The notes beneath the pieces are model-generated. The model made no database searches. It was not told the origin of the DNA and worked only from the letters and a program-made list of their open reading frames with translations. Both the position numbers and the translations under genes were made by a program. From Brachypterus glaber (lineage: Eukaryota; Arthropoda; Insecta; Coleoptera; Kateretidae): 64,000 nt of DNA. The stretch's first letter is position 1; every line of letters begins with the position of its first letter. This document shows positions 22,601 through 33,776 of the stretch, in pieces. The DNA lies in the NCBI GenBank assembly GCA_958510825.1, contig OY294048.1:25183887-25247886 (forward strand), read 5' to 3'.

Positions 22601-23635
22601 CGAAAATCCCCGAAAGTTACCATGCATAATTTTTACTATGACGGAAATATTATAGAACAGGTTAACTCGTACACATACTTAGGAATTCCCTTTAAATTTA
22701 ATTGTATATTTAATGAAGCTCTGGAATCGCGATTAAGTAAAGCAAATATGTGTATTGGTGCCACAAAAAGTCTAATTTTCAAAACCAAGCTAACAGACTG
22801 GGAAGGTAGGCTTAAACTTTTTAATTCTGTTGTTTTACCTACGCTTATGTACTCGGTAAGTGTTTGGGGTTTAAGATATCTTGATCAATTTGAAGTAATC
22901 CAGCAAAAATTTGTTAAAAGTCTTTGGTTTTTGCAAAAAAATACTCCAGGTTACTTAGTAAGAAATGAATTTAATTTATATATGATTAGTTTACAGGTTT
23001 TAAAATTAGCTCTGAACTTCTACCTAAGAGTAAAAAATCTACCAAATTACAGGTATTCATTTGTAATTTTGGAATACCTAATGTATTTAGACACTGCACC
23101 CACTAATCAAGTTAAATATAATTGGTACTCACAATTAAAATACGCGCTCTGCCAGTTTTTACCTGATATTAGTCTTAGTGAGATACAAACCAGAAAAGAT
23201 ATAGAAATCATAATAGACCGTTGCATGTTTAAGAATAAATTTGATGATACAACCCGAATCCTATTATCTGTAACTTGTACACAGTATAAATTCCTACAAG
23301 CTTTAAATTATAGAGTAAATGTACCACAGAACTTATAGGTGTTTCTAGCACAATTACGTTGCTCAAATGATAATTATTGTTATTTACATCTAAATAATAT
23401 ATCCTATTCTTGGTCGCAAAGTAAATTGTGTACAGTATGCAACAAACATGTCCCAGAAAGTCTATTTCATATAATTTTTTCGTGTCCTCTATACAGCCCT
23501 TTAAAGCGAGAACTTTTGAATGTGACTCAATCCGTAGATTTTCATGATATATTGTCAAATATTACCCATATTAAACTACTATATAAAACATTATCCAATA
23601 TATTTAAATTAAGGGCTTTTGCACTTAACGAATAA
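19571..23635 (+). pseudogene. LINE ORF2: endonuclease and reverse transcriptase, inactivated
   Basis: The endonuclease half (19571-20520) shows WNCEGL, LLETW, GGDFNGRIG and STVDLVWI. Its last catalytic block reads SKHFP where the family has SDHFP; the codon is AAG at 20375-20377. A frameshift at about 20523 moves the frame before NKPWFDKDC. A TA MITE (21066-21797) then interrupts the frame; its removal joins ...GKDNI to SNEFVKNLPLDW in frame. The RT follows with FRGISLLN, AQGGFRKNRGCED, FVDYERAFDNIPHDLLW, GILQGDSLSPLLF and, at the active site, FANDM instead of FADDM: AAT at 22478-22480 replaces the first Asp. A TAG at 23336-23338 precedes the C-terminal CTVC...H...CP zinc-type tail. It is dead in several ways. 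Confidence 0.9.
21066..21797. mobile_element. Foldback MITE, family F2, inside LINE ORF2 (TA target)
   Basis: The ends CAGGGTGTTCCAGAACTCGC and its complement, extended by GGTGATTCTACATCC and CATATTTTTGG blocks, form inverted repeats of more than 100 bp. TA flanks both ends (21064-21065, 21798-21799). Element plus one TA is 734 bp, and removing it restores the RT reading frame exactly. A diverged copy with the same GTAGAAT...ACCTCT block is at 51763-52262. Confidence 0.92.
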
Positions 23636-23700
23636 GCGTAATCATAATATCTTCACACCTTTGTAATATTTCTAACATTGTTAATATGATTATTATTGTT

Positions 23701-23822
<122 letters not shown>

Positions 23823-23865
23823 CTACAATATTGATAAGGTTATTACATAATATGCAATGGCCTTA

Positions 23866-24073
23866 TGTTCGAAGTCTTTCTTGATATTAATACAACCTTT
23901 TAAAATAACCTTTTTATTATTTAGCAAACTTTTAAAAGTACAATAACATTTTTTATGTTGTTGGATGCTCTTCTATCTTTTCTCAGCTGTTTTCTCGCTG
24001 GTCATGTTAGCGTCGCCGGTAGGGGGCGTTCGATCTTTCGACAATTATTATCAGGGGCGGAATGGCCCAAACA
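23866..24073 (-). repeat. BEL/Pao 3' LTR (left in plus coordinates)
   Basis: 208 bp, starts TGTTCGAAG and ends CCCAAACA on the plus strand. I find no mismatch with 30242-30449. The gag-pol stop codon lies only 27 bases inside from this LTR. Confidence 0.93.
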
Positions 24074-24100
24074 TGGCCACGGCCTTGAGAGTATCCACTC

Positions 24101-26797
24101 TCAACAATCCAACGGGAGAGGGCATATCCTTGGAAATGCCCTTTTTATTACTCCATCTGAAGTTTTTATTAATGCGACACGAGCGACGCCATCCTTGCCC
24201 GTATGCAATTTTACAATTCTTCCTAAAATCCATCTTAACGGAGGCTGGTTTGGTTCCTTTACTAAAACCATTGTCCCGTCTTTGAGGCTGCTATAATTTT
24301 GTTTCCAACACGTCCTTTGTTGAAGTTCAGAGATGTACTCTTTGCTCCATCTTTCCCATATATGTTGCTTCATGTTCTGTATTAATTCAAATCTTGTTAG
24401 ACGGTTCATTGAAACGTCACGCACATCTTTTTCTGGTACTGCGGTCAAACTTCTTCCAACGAGAAAGTGAGCAGGTGTGATAGGATTTAAATCGGAGGGA
24501 TCGGATGAGAGAGGGGACAAGGGTCTTGAATTTAAAATCGCTTCTATCTGACACAAAAGGGTTGAAAATTCTTCGAATATTAAATGATTTTCACCAATAA
24601 CTCGTTTTACATGGTGTTTTACTGAACGTATACCCGCCTCCCATAATCCACCAAAATGCGGCGCATAAGCCGGAATAAAATGCCAGGTCAGTCCCTGGTT
24701 TGAAAAACTATTTTCAAGAGTTTGTTTACTATCCCAAACTAATTTTCTTAATTCATTATCGGCCCCGACAAAATTCGAACCGTTGTCAGAATAAATGTGT
24801 GTCGGCATTGACCGCCTAGAGACAAATCTGCGCAAAGCTAAAATAAAAGCTTCTGTGCTTAATGATGAAACAAGTTCAACATGTACTGCTTTAGTGGAAA
24901 AGCAGACAAACAAACAAATCCAGGCCTTAATTAATTTGCAACCACGTCCCTTCCTATCAGCAATAAGGTAAGGACCTCCATAATCTAACCCAGTAGTATT
25001 GAAAGGAGGAGAAATAGAAACCCGAGCACTAGGCAAGTCCCCCATAATAGGTTTTAATTCCTTGGTATTAAACCGAAAACACTTAATGCAAGATCTATAA
25101 ACCTTTTTAGCAACATTTCTTCCGCAAATAACCCAATATGTTTCCCTCATTGATGAAAGCATTAATTGCGGACCTGCGTGCATTAATTTTTCGTGCTCAT
25201 ACCTAAACAATAAAAGAGTTAAATGACCTTTATTTGGCAAAAGAATGGGGTGTTTTTTGTTAAAGTCGAATTCCGCATTTTCTAAACGACCGCCCACTCT
25301 TATAAGATCATTTTTTATAAAAGGGTTTAACATTAATAAACTACTCCTTTTATCAAGTTTTTTGTTATTGTACAAATTTTCATAATCTTTAGGAAAAGCC
25401 AACATTTGAGCGTTTTGCAATACTTTACTAAAACCCTTTTCTAATTCTTTTACATCTAAGCTTCCTACTTTACGTTCGAATACAGGTTTTTTACAATTAT
25501 CTATAAACCTACAAACATAAGCAGCTACTCTTTTTAAACGAGTTAATCTAGAAAACTTTTCTATTTCAAACAAGTCAGACACATCTTGAACAATTAAACA
25601 ATGCATATTATTTTTTAATTCGGGCAATTTAACCGAGGGAGTTAACGAATTCGGCCAACTTTCACTAGAACCCTGTAAAAATTCAGGCCCGAACCACCAC
25701 AATTTAGAATATTTTATTTCTGTAGGATATACACCTCTAGAAATTAAGTCACTTGGATTACTTTTTGTTGGCACCCACCGCCATTCAGTATTTTTCGTAG
25801 TCTCTTGTATCTCCGCAACTCGGGAATTAACAAATACCTTTAACAATTCTGGAGACGTACGAAGCCACCCCAAAACAATCATGGAGTCCGTCCAAAATAC
25901 AACTTTAGAAAAAGTTAGTTCTAATGCTTTACATGATTTATCCGCTAATCGTGAAAGCAAAAGCGCCCCACACAGTTCTAAACGCGGTATAGTCAAGGTT
26001 TTAATGGGTGCTACCTTTGATTTCGCTGTCAAAAGCTTAGTAAAAACCTTTCCGTATTTATCCGTCGATCTAATATATAAACAAGAACCGTAAGCCTTTT
26101 CGCTCGCGTCGCAGAACCCGTGCAACTCAACACTTACGGCATTTTCACATATCACGTGTCTGTCAATACGCAAGTCTTCTAAAAACTGCAAACCCTGCGC
26201 AAACCCTAACCATTCGTCGCGCAATTTTAAAGAAACTTCATCGTCCCACTCCAGTTTTTCTTTCCATAAATTTTGAAGTAAAACTTTAGCTAAAATAACG
26301 CAAGGACTTAATAAACCGACGGGGTCAAAAATTTGCGCTATTGTAGATAACATTACGCGTTTGGTTACTTTAGAATTAGAATAATTACCGACTTTAAACA
26401 TTAATTTATCGCAATTAGTAGACCATATTAAGCCTAACGTTTTTGAAGGATGACCTTCGTCAAATTTAACTTCACAAGACGATTCGTCTAAAGTTATAGA
26501 GTTTACTACTTCTGGAACATTTGATTTCCATTTACTGAGATTAAAACCCCCACTTCCTAAAACGTCTTTAAGATGCTTTGCCAACTGAATTGCGCCCTCT
26601 ACAGAATCACAACCTGACAGTAAGTCGTCCATATAAAAATCCCTTCTTATAACTTTCGCAATCAATGGCAATAAATTTTCACATTCTTTAGCTAATTCTA
26701 TTAAACAATAAATTGCTAAGAAACTTGAACTAGACATACCGTAAGTAACTGTAGAAAGTTCAAAAATACTCAATTTTTCTGTGGAATTTTCTCGAAA
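24101..26797 (-). pseudogene. BEL/Pao pol, downstream part: RT, RNase H, integrase
   Basis: This continues the upstream gag-pol frame after the TAG at 26798-26800; the first Met is at 26773. Counting from that Met, residues 1-60 hold SIFELSTVTYGMSSS and the RT active site YMDD (47-50). A Pao-type RT tail and RNase H-like region follow (FCDASEKAYGS, FWTDSMIVLGWL). The integrase starts with a zinc-binding region (HEKLMHAGPQLML...CIKCF), then a DDE core: GLDYGGPY, IYSDNGSNFVG and GGLWEAGIRSVKHH. It ends PLPLDC, stop at 24101. The 890 codons have no other break. The upstream stop alone would remove RT, RNase H and integrase from the product. Confidence 0.9.
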
Positions 26798-29176
26798 CTA
26801 AATTCTTTGAAATTTCCTATCCTCTGGCCTAATACTAATCATACGGTACATTTTAACTATGTCCGCCGATATAACAACTAGATGCTTTCGAAACCTTAAC
26901 AAAATAGAAAACAAATCGTCCTGAACGATAGGACCAGTCATCTGTAGATCGTTTAATGAATAACCGGAAGTAGTAGTGGCTGAAGCGTCAAACACAACCC
27001 TCAACTTCGTGCTAATGCTTTCTTCCCTTATCACCCCATGATGCGGTAGAAAATAACCGTCTATTTTTTCAAGGTTGACCTTTTTCATATGTCCTAACTG
27101 TTCATACTCCCTAATAAAACTAACATATCTTTCTTTTAATTGTTGATTTTTGTTTAACTTATGTTCCAGAGATAAAAATCGCTTTTCTGCGTGACTAAAC
27201 GAGTCCCCTAATAAATCAGTACTATGCTTAAAAGGAATAGCCAATTCAAATTTTCCATTTTCTAATCTTACAGTATTTTCAGCAAAATGAGTTTCAAATG
27301 CCCGCTCTTCCGCCGAAAGCGGCTTCTCAATAACACACTCCTCTACCGCCCAAAATTTCTCTAAATTTTCCTTGACAATATTTTGTGTGAAATTGCAAAC
27401 TAACGTATTACTTTTATTTGTAAAAACTTGACCCGAAATTACCCAACCGAAATGAGTTTCTGTTAAAATAGGTCCCTTAGTCCCTAATTTAATTTGTTGT
27501 CCAGTCAATAAATTATAAAATAAACCTGCGCCAATCAATATATCAATATTAGAAGGGCTTCTAAATTCAGGATTAGCTAAACAAACATTTTTAGGAATTT
27601 TAAAATTTAAACTATCTATTGCATAACTAGGAATCCTATTTGTTATTTTCGGAATAACTAAACAATCTAAATTTACAGTAAAATTGTTTACCCTAGAACT
27701 TACATTAACCTCACATTTATGTTTCAAACTAGTGACTTGTTGCCCTATACCTGCAACCGCCTGATTAATATTTTCACGTTCTAAATTTAATTTATTACAC
27801 AATTCTTCTGAGATAAAGTTTGACATAGACCCATTGTCTAGAATACCTGTAACTGTAAACGATTTACCATTTTTATTTTTTACATTTAACATGACTGTTG
27901 ACAATAAAACTAAACTATTATCAAAGCAAGTTGCTGTTACACTAGCCTCGCTAGCGCCATCTTTATTAGAATCACTTACGTTTGCAAGAGGTTGATTTAC
28001 TTTACTTTCAAAACCGGTATGTAATTCCGTGTTGTGTTTCTTTTTACATTTTTTACAAGGAGGAAACGTACAATCACGCATGAAATGGCCGGTTCGCAAG
28101 CAATTTAGACAAACCTTTAAATCTTTTGCAATTTTTAACTTTTCTTTCGAATCGGACTGTAAAAATTTAGGACACTTATATAAATAATGATTTTGTTTGC
28201 AATGCAAACAAACAAGACCAGTATTAACGTATAAATTACTTTGTACATTACGCCTATCTTTAAAATCTTTATAAGGCTTTTCTTTTTGTTCCAAGGACTC
28301 AAGCAAATCTGCCTTACCTTTAAGATAATTTGTAAGTTGCTTCAACGTCGGAAGTTCTGAAGACCTCTGTTCTTCCCAACCCCTTCTAGTATAAAGGTCC
28401 AATTTACCTACTATAATATGTATTATCAGTAAGTCCCATTCACCTATGTTTTGACCTAGTTGTTGAAGCGCCCTTAAATGTTTAGTGTAGCTATCTACTA
28501 AATCTCTCAGGTTTTTTGCAGAAGCTTTACCTATATTTTCAAAATTGAATAGTGCACTTACGTGATTAGATATTAACAATCTATTATTGTCATACCTTTT
28601 AGTTAACAATTCCCAGGCTAAATTATAATTTTCCGCGCTTAAGCTCACAGACTTTATAACCTCAGCAGCAGGCCCTGCTAATGAGGCCCTAAGATAGTGA
28701 AACTTTTGAATCGGAGGAATGCCTTCGCAACTATTTATCAAACACTCAAAGGTATCTCTATATTCTAACCAATCATCATACCCACCGGAAAATCTAGGTA
28801 AAGGAATCTCGGGAAATTTTATTTGATGATTGATTTGAACATTACTTTGAGTGTCCGAACTATCAGAAACAGCATTGTCTGTATATTTATTAAACAAAAT
28901 TTTCGCTCTAGACATTACCCCGTAAAAGTCCCCTTCAAAAAGTTCTCTATCTTCAAATTCAGGCTGCTGTTCTTCGACTAAAATTTCGATAGAACTCTGG
29001 ATTTTATCAAACTCATCTAACAATGACTCATTATTTAATATTTTAAGCTCTAGCTCTTTTAACTGTACATTTGTTAATATCGTATTTTCGGACTCAATTT
29101 TATCAATATATTTTTTAAAATTAGTCAATTTTGCCTTAGTAGTACCCCTTTGTTTTCTTAACGTAGGTAGTTCCAT
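26798..29176 (-). pseudogene. BEL/Pao gag-protease and start of RT, ending at an in-frame stop
   Basis: It opens at ATG 29176 (MELPTLRKQRG). Residues 1-80 are helical and Lys/Glu-rich. A Gag region follows (LPRFSGGYDDWLEYRDTFE, FHYLRASLAG), then two zinc knuckles, CLHCKQNHYLYKC and CLNCLRTGHFMRDC. The aspartic protease reads ILDNGSMSNFIS; the usual D-S/T-G triad is DNG here. The RT begins with VFDASATT and NDLQMTGP. The frame ends at QRI-TAG (26798-26800); the family has RILW or similar there, and the same frame continues as FREN. Both parts share one frame, so one substitution explains the break. The protease change may be a second lesion, or natural variation. Confidence 0.9.
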
Positions 29177-30241
29177 TTTTAAATTACTTTAGAGAATAAA
29201 AAAAAACAAATTTTTTGCTCCACTTTAAGCAAAAAAAAAAAAAAATATATACTATTTTTGTTCCACTCTAGTCGAAACACAAAATAAACTTACACAAGTG
29301 TGTCAAAAGTGCAGTCCCTACTGCCAATTTAATTGTAATATAACATAAAACACTTTACGTAGCACAAAATACCTTACGTATAGTGCTTCGTACAACCAAA
29401 AACTAAAAATCTCTCAAGTTTTCTACAAAAAAACACTTTCAATACTACTTTAGTTATTAAATAAACAAAACTAAACTAAAACTTTAATTTTTTATTTTAG
29501 TTGGAATAAACCACGTTTTTGCACCAAAACAACTAAATTTATGCAAGCAAAAACCCCGTTTTTGTTACAATAAAAATTCTTTGCGAAAAGCCCCGTTTTT
29601 GCTCACAGAAAAAAACTAAAACACGTGGTCCCAAATTATGCACTTGCAAAAACCCCGTTTTTGCCCCAAAGGTGCAAATATGCAAAAACCCCGTTTCTGC
29701 TCCAAAGAAGAATAATGTAAATCTTGTTTTTGCCTCAAAAACAAAATTAACTTGCAAAAACCCCGTTTTTGCACCCAATATTTAATAAAAATGGGCTCAG
29801 AAACTTTTATTTTTTGCAAATGATTTGCAGCAAATCCCGGTTTTACCAATAAAAAACAGCTTAATCTTGCAACAAAAAGCACACATTTACTCTAACAAGG
29901 CACAAAAAAGTTATTTTTTAGAAAAAATGCAACGCCAATTTTTTCCCTCGAAAAGATTACCGTGAAACAACAAAATTTACTAAAAAACTCGTATTTTTAG
30001 CGTAAAATATTCAAAAATACAATTTACCATCAAAAAATTACGTTTTTTGTATTAAAATCAAATAAAAACGATTTTATTTCTTTAATAAAAGGATATTTAT
30101 TGGAAAAGGATACGCTCACCAAGTGCTTGATTCTCGTGCAATCTATTTCCAATGGCTGCCGGTTCCTACCAGACAAGATACCTCCAAACATTTCTTTATT
30201 TCAACCAGTTCAACCAATCCGTTCTCGAAAGGACCAAATTA
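29177..30241 (-). other. BEL/Pao 5' leader with primer-binding region and palindrome cluster
   Basis: The 1065-bp leader lies between the 5' LTR and the gag start. Next to the LTR the minus strand reads TTTGGTCCTTTCGAGAAC, the expected primer-binding zone. Between 29547 and 29772 the palindrome GCAAAAACCCCGTTTTTGC occurs five times (29547, 29583, 29646, 29682, 29754) with small changes. Open frames here (29539-29882) are translations of the repeat and not genes. Confidence 0.75.
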
Positions 30242-30449
30242 TGTTCGAAGTCTTTCTTGATATTAATACAACCTTTTAAAATAACCTTTTTATTATTTAG
30301 CAAACTTTTAAAAGTACAATAACATTTTTTATGTTGTTGGATGCTCTTCTATCTTTTCTCAGCTGTTTTCTCGCTGGTCATGTTAGCGTCGCCGGTAGGG
30401 GGCGTTCGATCTTTCGACAATTATTATCAGGGGCGGAATGGCCCAAACA
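30242..30449 (-). repeat. BEL/Pao 5' LTR (right in plus coordinates)
   Basis: 208 bp, apparently identical to 23866-24073. CCTTA follows directly as the target duplication. Confidence 0.93.
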
Positions 30450-30619
30450 CCTTATATATGTATTATATCTTAATAATTTATTTCAGTTAGTTTAAATAAT
30501 TAGATTTAAGGTTTATTTAATTTTTAAGATTATTTTAAATAGGTTATACTTTGTTAATTGTTATAGAATCTTTATTCTGATGAACAATAAATATTACTTA
30601 CTTACTTAACTAAATTTGA

Positions 30620-32285
30620 AAAAAGACATAGACTTAGTGCATTTTACTTGTAGGCCCACGACGTCGGCTTACAAGTATGATTCAGATTCAGATTCTTTAT
30701 TGGCCACATTATGACTTACATTTTTGGCAAGTCAAATACATGAAAAATAAATAAATACAAATACATATACAAAATATAGCACAGTTTAAAACATATATCT
30801 AATGCATTACAAATATTACAATTACAAAATACTTTGAACGAGGAAGAAACGGTGATATTCCTCAACTGAATAAAAGCAATGAAGCAGCAGGATTTTTTTT
30901 ATATGTGCCTTAATTTTTTTATTGTCATGGTTTTTGAAATAAATAGGCAAAACATTGTAAAGCTTCAAATTTAATGAGTTTTTTGATACCCTGGAAAGTC
31001 TGTATTTAGGAACTCTGATGTCTGATTTATTCCTGGTATTGTAGTTATGTATATCACTCCCGCAAATAAAGCTATCTTTATATTTATGTATTTCTAACAG
31101 TGTAAAATATATATAGATTGTCGGTAGTGGCATAATACTCAGTTTTATAAAATATTGTTGACAAGGTTCCCTATATCCTATACTGCATATCAGTCGAATT
31201 GCTCTTTTTTGCATGCGAAATGCCATGCTAGCTTGACTTGAATTACCCCAAAGTATGGTGGCATAGTTTAGGTGTGAATGAAAAAGAGAAAAATAACTCA
31301 TTTTCAAAATATTGAAGGAAACTGATTTTTTTAATTGTCTTAGCACAAATATAACAGTTGAAAGCTAAGTCAATAAAATAATATAAAGAACAACTATTTA
31401 AAATTAAAACCCTTCTATTAATTAAACGTAATGTATAACTATAAACTTTAAACTTGAATCGCGTATTGTGACAAAACGGCAAAATATTTTTAAAAATGGC
31501 GTTTACTTTTTTTGTAGAAAATTAAGCAGTCTTTATTTTATTTTTAATAATATTTTTATTACATAATTAGAAATAGCTGAGATATAGACAAATAATTAAA
31601 CAGGTGCAGATTTTTATAAAAGAAATCTAAATTAAAAAAAACTAACCCATAGATTTTTTTTAATTTTGTTTTTAAATTACATAAATAATAAGAATATAAA
31701 GAAAAACTAAAGTTTGCCGCAAGTTCGGAAAACACCCCTCAGAAATGCACTGAGACTTTGAACTTAGTGTGAAGGCTTCAAATTTAGTTTTGAAATATTA
31801 TCTGATAATAAAAAATCTAATGCAAATGAAAATTAAATTATTACAAACATCGAAAGTACACGTAAAAAGCATTGTCATTTTACAGGTAAAGTTCTGCTTC
31901 TCTGTTCTGTCTCTATTCCATCAACTTTAACATAGCAAAATTTGAATGCGTTTGTAAATATAAATAACGCGATATTGTATCATATAAATGATTCAAGCAA
32001 TCATATTTTTATAAATTAACTCTTTTTAGAAAGTCGCTTAGTGCAGAAACATTTGAAATAATCTACAAGTAAAACGCACTAAGTGCATTAAGTGACTTAG
32101 TACCTATTGGCAGATAAAATTTTAATCAAAATCAAATTGTATAATGGGTAACTCCCTTGGCAGTCCACCTAGAAGTCAGTTCGGTTAACCTATACATAGA
32201 TCATCAAAAATTAATTACAGTGCCATAAAAAACACATTTTTGCAAAAAAGTGACTTAGTGCCTTTTACTTGTAAGCCGACGATAT
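30620..32285. repeat. Segment bounded by direct CTTAGTGC...ACTTGTA motifs
   Basis: The left edge (30627-30680) and the right edge (32262-32290) both read CTTAGTGC(A/C)TTTTACTTGTA followed by GCC and CGTCGG/CCGACG words. Internal variants occur at 32035-32100, partly inverted. The LINE 3' fragment 30675-31346 lies inside. Apart from that fragment no gene is seen; 31490-32030 is plain AT-rich DNA. Confidence 0.5.
30675..31346 (-). pseudogene. 5'-truncated CR1/jockey-like LINE, 3' end
   Basis: The minus strand codes a 174-residue frame with FHSHLNYATILWGNSS, FRMQKRAIRLIC, REPCQQYF and HNYNTRNKSDI, the thumb and C-terminal region that ends CR1/jockey-like LINE proteins. The ORF is followed by a short 3' UTR and an AATAAAGAATCTGAATCTG tail at 30676-30700, the usual simple-repeat tail of such elements. 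The rest of the element is missing, as in typical abortive target-primed reverse transcription. The sequence style matches the decayed EN-RT at 10840-12746. Confidence 0.85.
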
Positions 32286-32356
32286 ATTTGCTTAGATTTT
32301 TAGATTCGTCTTTAAATTCATTCAAACGACCTATTTTTGATTTCACTAAACTAGCG

Positions 32357-32441
32357 TTGGCCCTTTTCGGGGGAAATTATATCTGTTGGGATTCAATATA
32401 GCTCCCAACGGAATATGGCCATTTTCCCCGAAAAGGGCCAA
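32357..32441. repeat. Perfect-ended small hairpin (about 85 bp)
   Basis: TTGGCCCTTTTCGGGG at the left pairs with CCCCGAAAAGGGCCAA at the right; the inner arms TCTGTTGGGA and TCCCAACGGA also pair. TA words lie near both ends, as for a mini-MITE. Confidence 0.75.
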
Positions 32442-33518
32442 ACCTATTAGGATGTTTGTACGTTTTTCTTGTACAGTAACCTGAATTTTTAATTTAGAAA
32501 AATCAAAAGTATGTCGTTTCATTTAAAAATTTAGCACAAAATGGCGTTAAAGTTGATGATTAAAAAAAATTAAAATAACGCCATTTTCAGCTTAGACCAG
32601 AACTGATATTTTTTATAATGGTATTTACGGTTCATACAAGCTCTATAAATTTTAAAAAGTTATCTTTTATAGTTAAGGAGATAATTCGTAGGCAATACTT
32701 CTTGTGTAATTATACATTATACATTATACATTATAATGTATATAAACTATAAATCTGAAAGTGATATAAGTGCTTAACGAGAATCCAGTTTAGGTATAAA
32801 AAAATAAAATGTATTTTTTAAACGAATAATTTTATTATATAGGGTGCGCCACTTTAAACTCCCCAGGCCTGTAACTTCTTTATTAATAAAGTTATAGAAA
32901 AGTACAAGGCATCGATTTGTAGACAATTTAATTATCTTTAGAACAGTTGATAACTTTTTTAAAAATATTTTTACTGGAAAATTTTCTGGGAGAAACAATG
33001 TGATTTTCTTTAAATATTTTTTTTCCTTAAAGTATAAAAAAGGTTTATACATGCCTAAATAGACAATTTGATTACCTTTAATTTAATGTATAATAATTAA
33101 TTAGATTAGCCTTGTAAGGAAATAATTTTTCTTATTAATGACGTTTGTTATTTTTGTTATCAACTAAAACCTAATTTGTGTTTTCTTTGCTCTGTTTATT
33201 GTTTGTGTGGATTTTTGAATGAAAAAAAAGCAGATAAGTACGATGTTAATGTACTGAAAATTGCTACGCCCAAGACCAGACCAGACCAAAAAAACGGATC
33301 TTTTAAAACTCAAGAATATGAAGAAAGTTTCTAATAAATTCAGGAAAATGTCCAAAATATGGTAAAGCATATCAAATACAGCTGTAAACTTATATAAATA
33401 TAATTTTAATACTTCAATAAAAGTTATTTTTAATGGAAATAAAAAATTTAATTATAATACATTTTACAACTCATTAAAAAAAATTCAATTAATAATATAA
33501 GTGAAATAATAACAACTA

Positions 33519-33740
33519 GATATGGTTTTGTTGTATGGTGAACTACAAAATAATTCCAGATTAGCGCAGAGTTTTAAGTCAAAGATACCAAGAGCGGCGT
33601 ATTCCAAACTACAAAACTTTTTCCACGATAATAAAGAACTTAAAGAAATATGGTTCGTTTGTGAAACCAAAAAAAAAACATACAAAAAAAAGGGTTACAA
33701 ATGACCAAAATACAGCTGTGGTTTTGGGTGCTATTGTACT
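33519..33740 (+). pseudogene. Inverted duplicate of the transposase N-terminal region
   Basis: The plus strand reads MVLLYGELQNNSRLAQ and FVCETKKK; the minus-strand gene begins MILLYSELQNNSRLAQ with FVKPKKKN at the same place. DNA identity is high over about 220 bp (34595-34815 reversed). The copy stops soon after, so it codes no catalytic part. The pair creates an internal inverted repeat within the element. Confidence 0.85.
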
Positions 33741-33776
33741 TATTACAAATTAAATTATTATTAACAATAAAACATC

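Larger units (their letters stand above)
23866..30449 (-). mobile_element. BEL/Pao LTR retrotransposon, young, minus-oriented
   Basis: The LTRs of 208 bp (23866-24073 and 30242-30449) appear identical. A perfect 5-base duplication, CCTTA, flanks the element (23861-23865 and 30450-30454), the size usual for BEL/Pao. The interior codes, on the minus strand, a single gag-pol frame from 29176 to 24101 interrupted by one in-frame TAG (26798-26800). The primer-binding region next to the 5' LTR reads TTTGGTCCTTTCGAGAAC, typical of this superfamily. Total length is 6584 bp. It inserted into the 3' UTR of the LINE. Confidence 0.95.

Noticed and set aside
29539..29882. Two repeat-containing frames with KTGFL units
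   Set aside because: They translate the palindrome cluster in the BEL/Pao leader; no start context or conservation.
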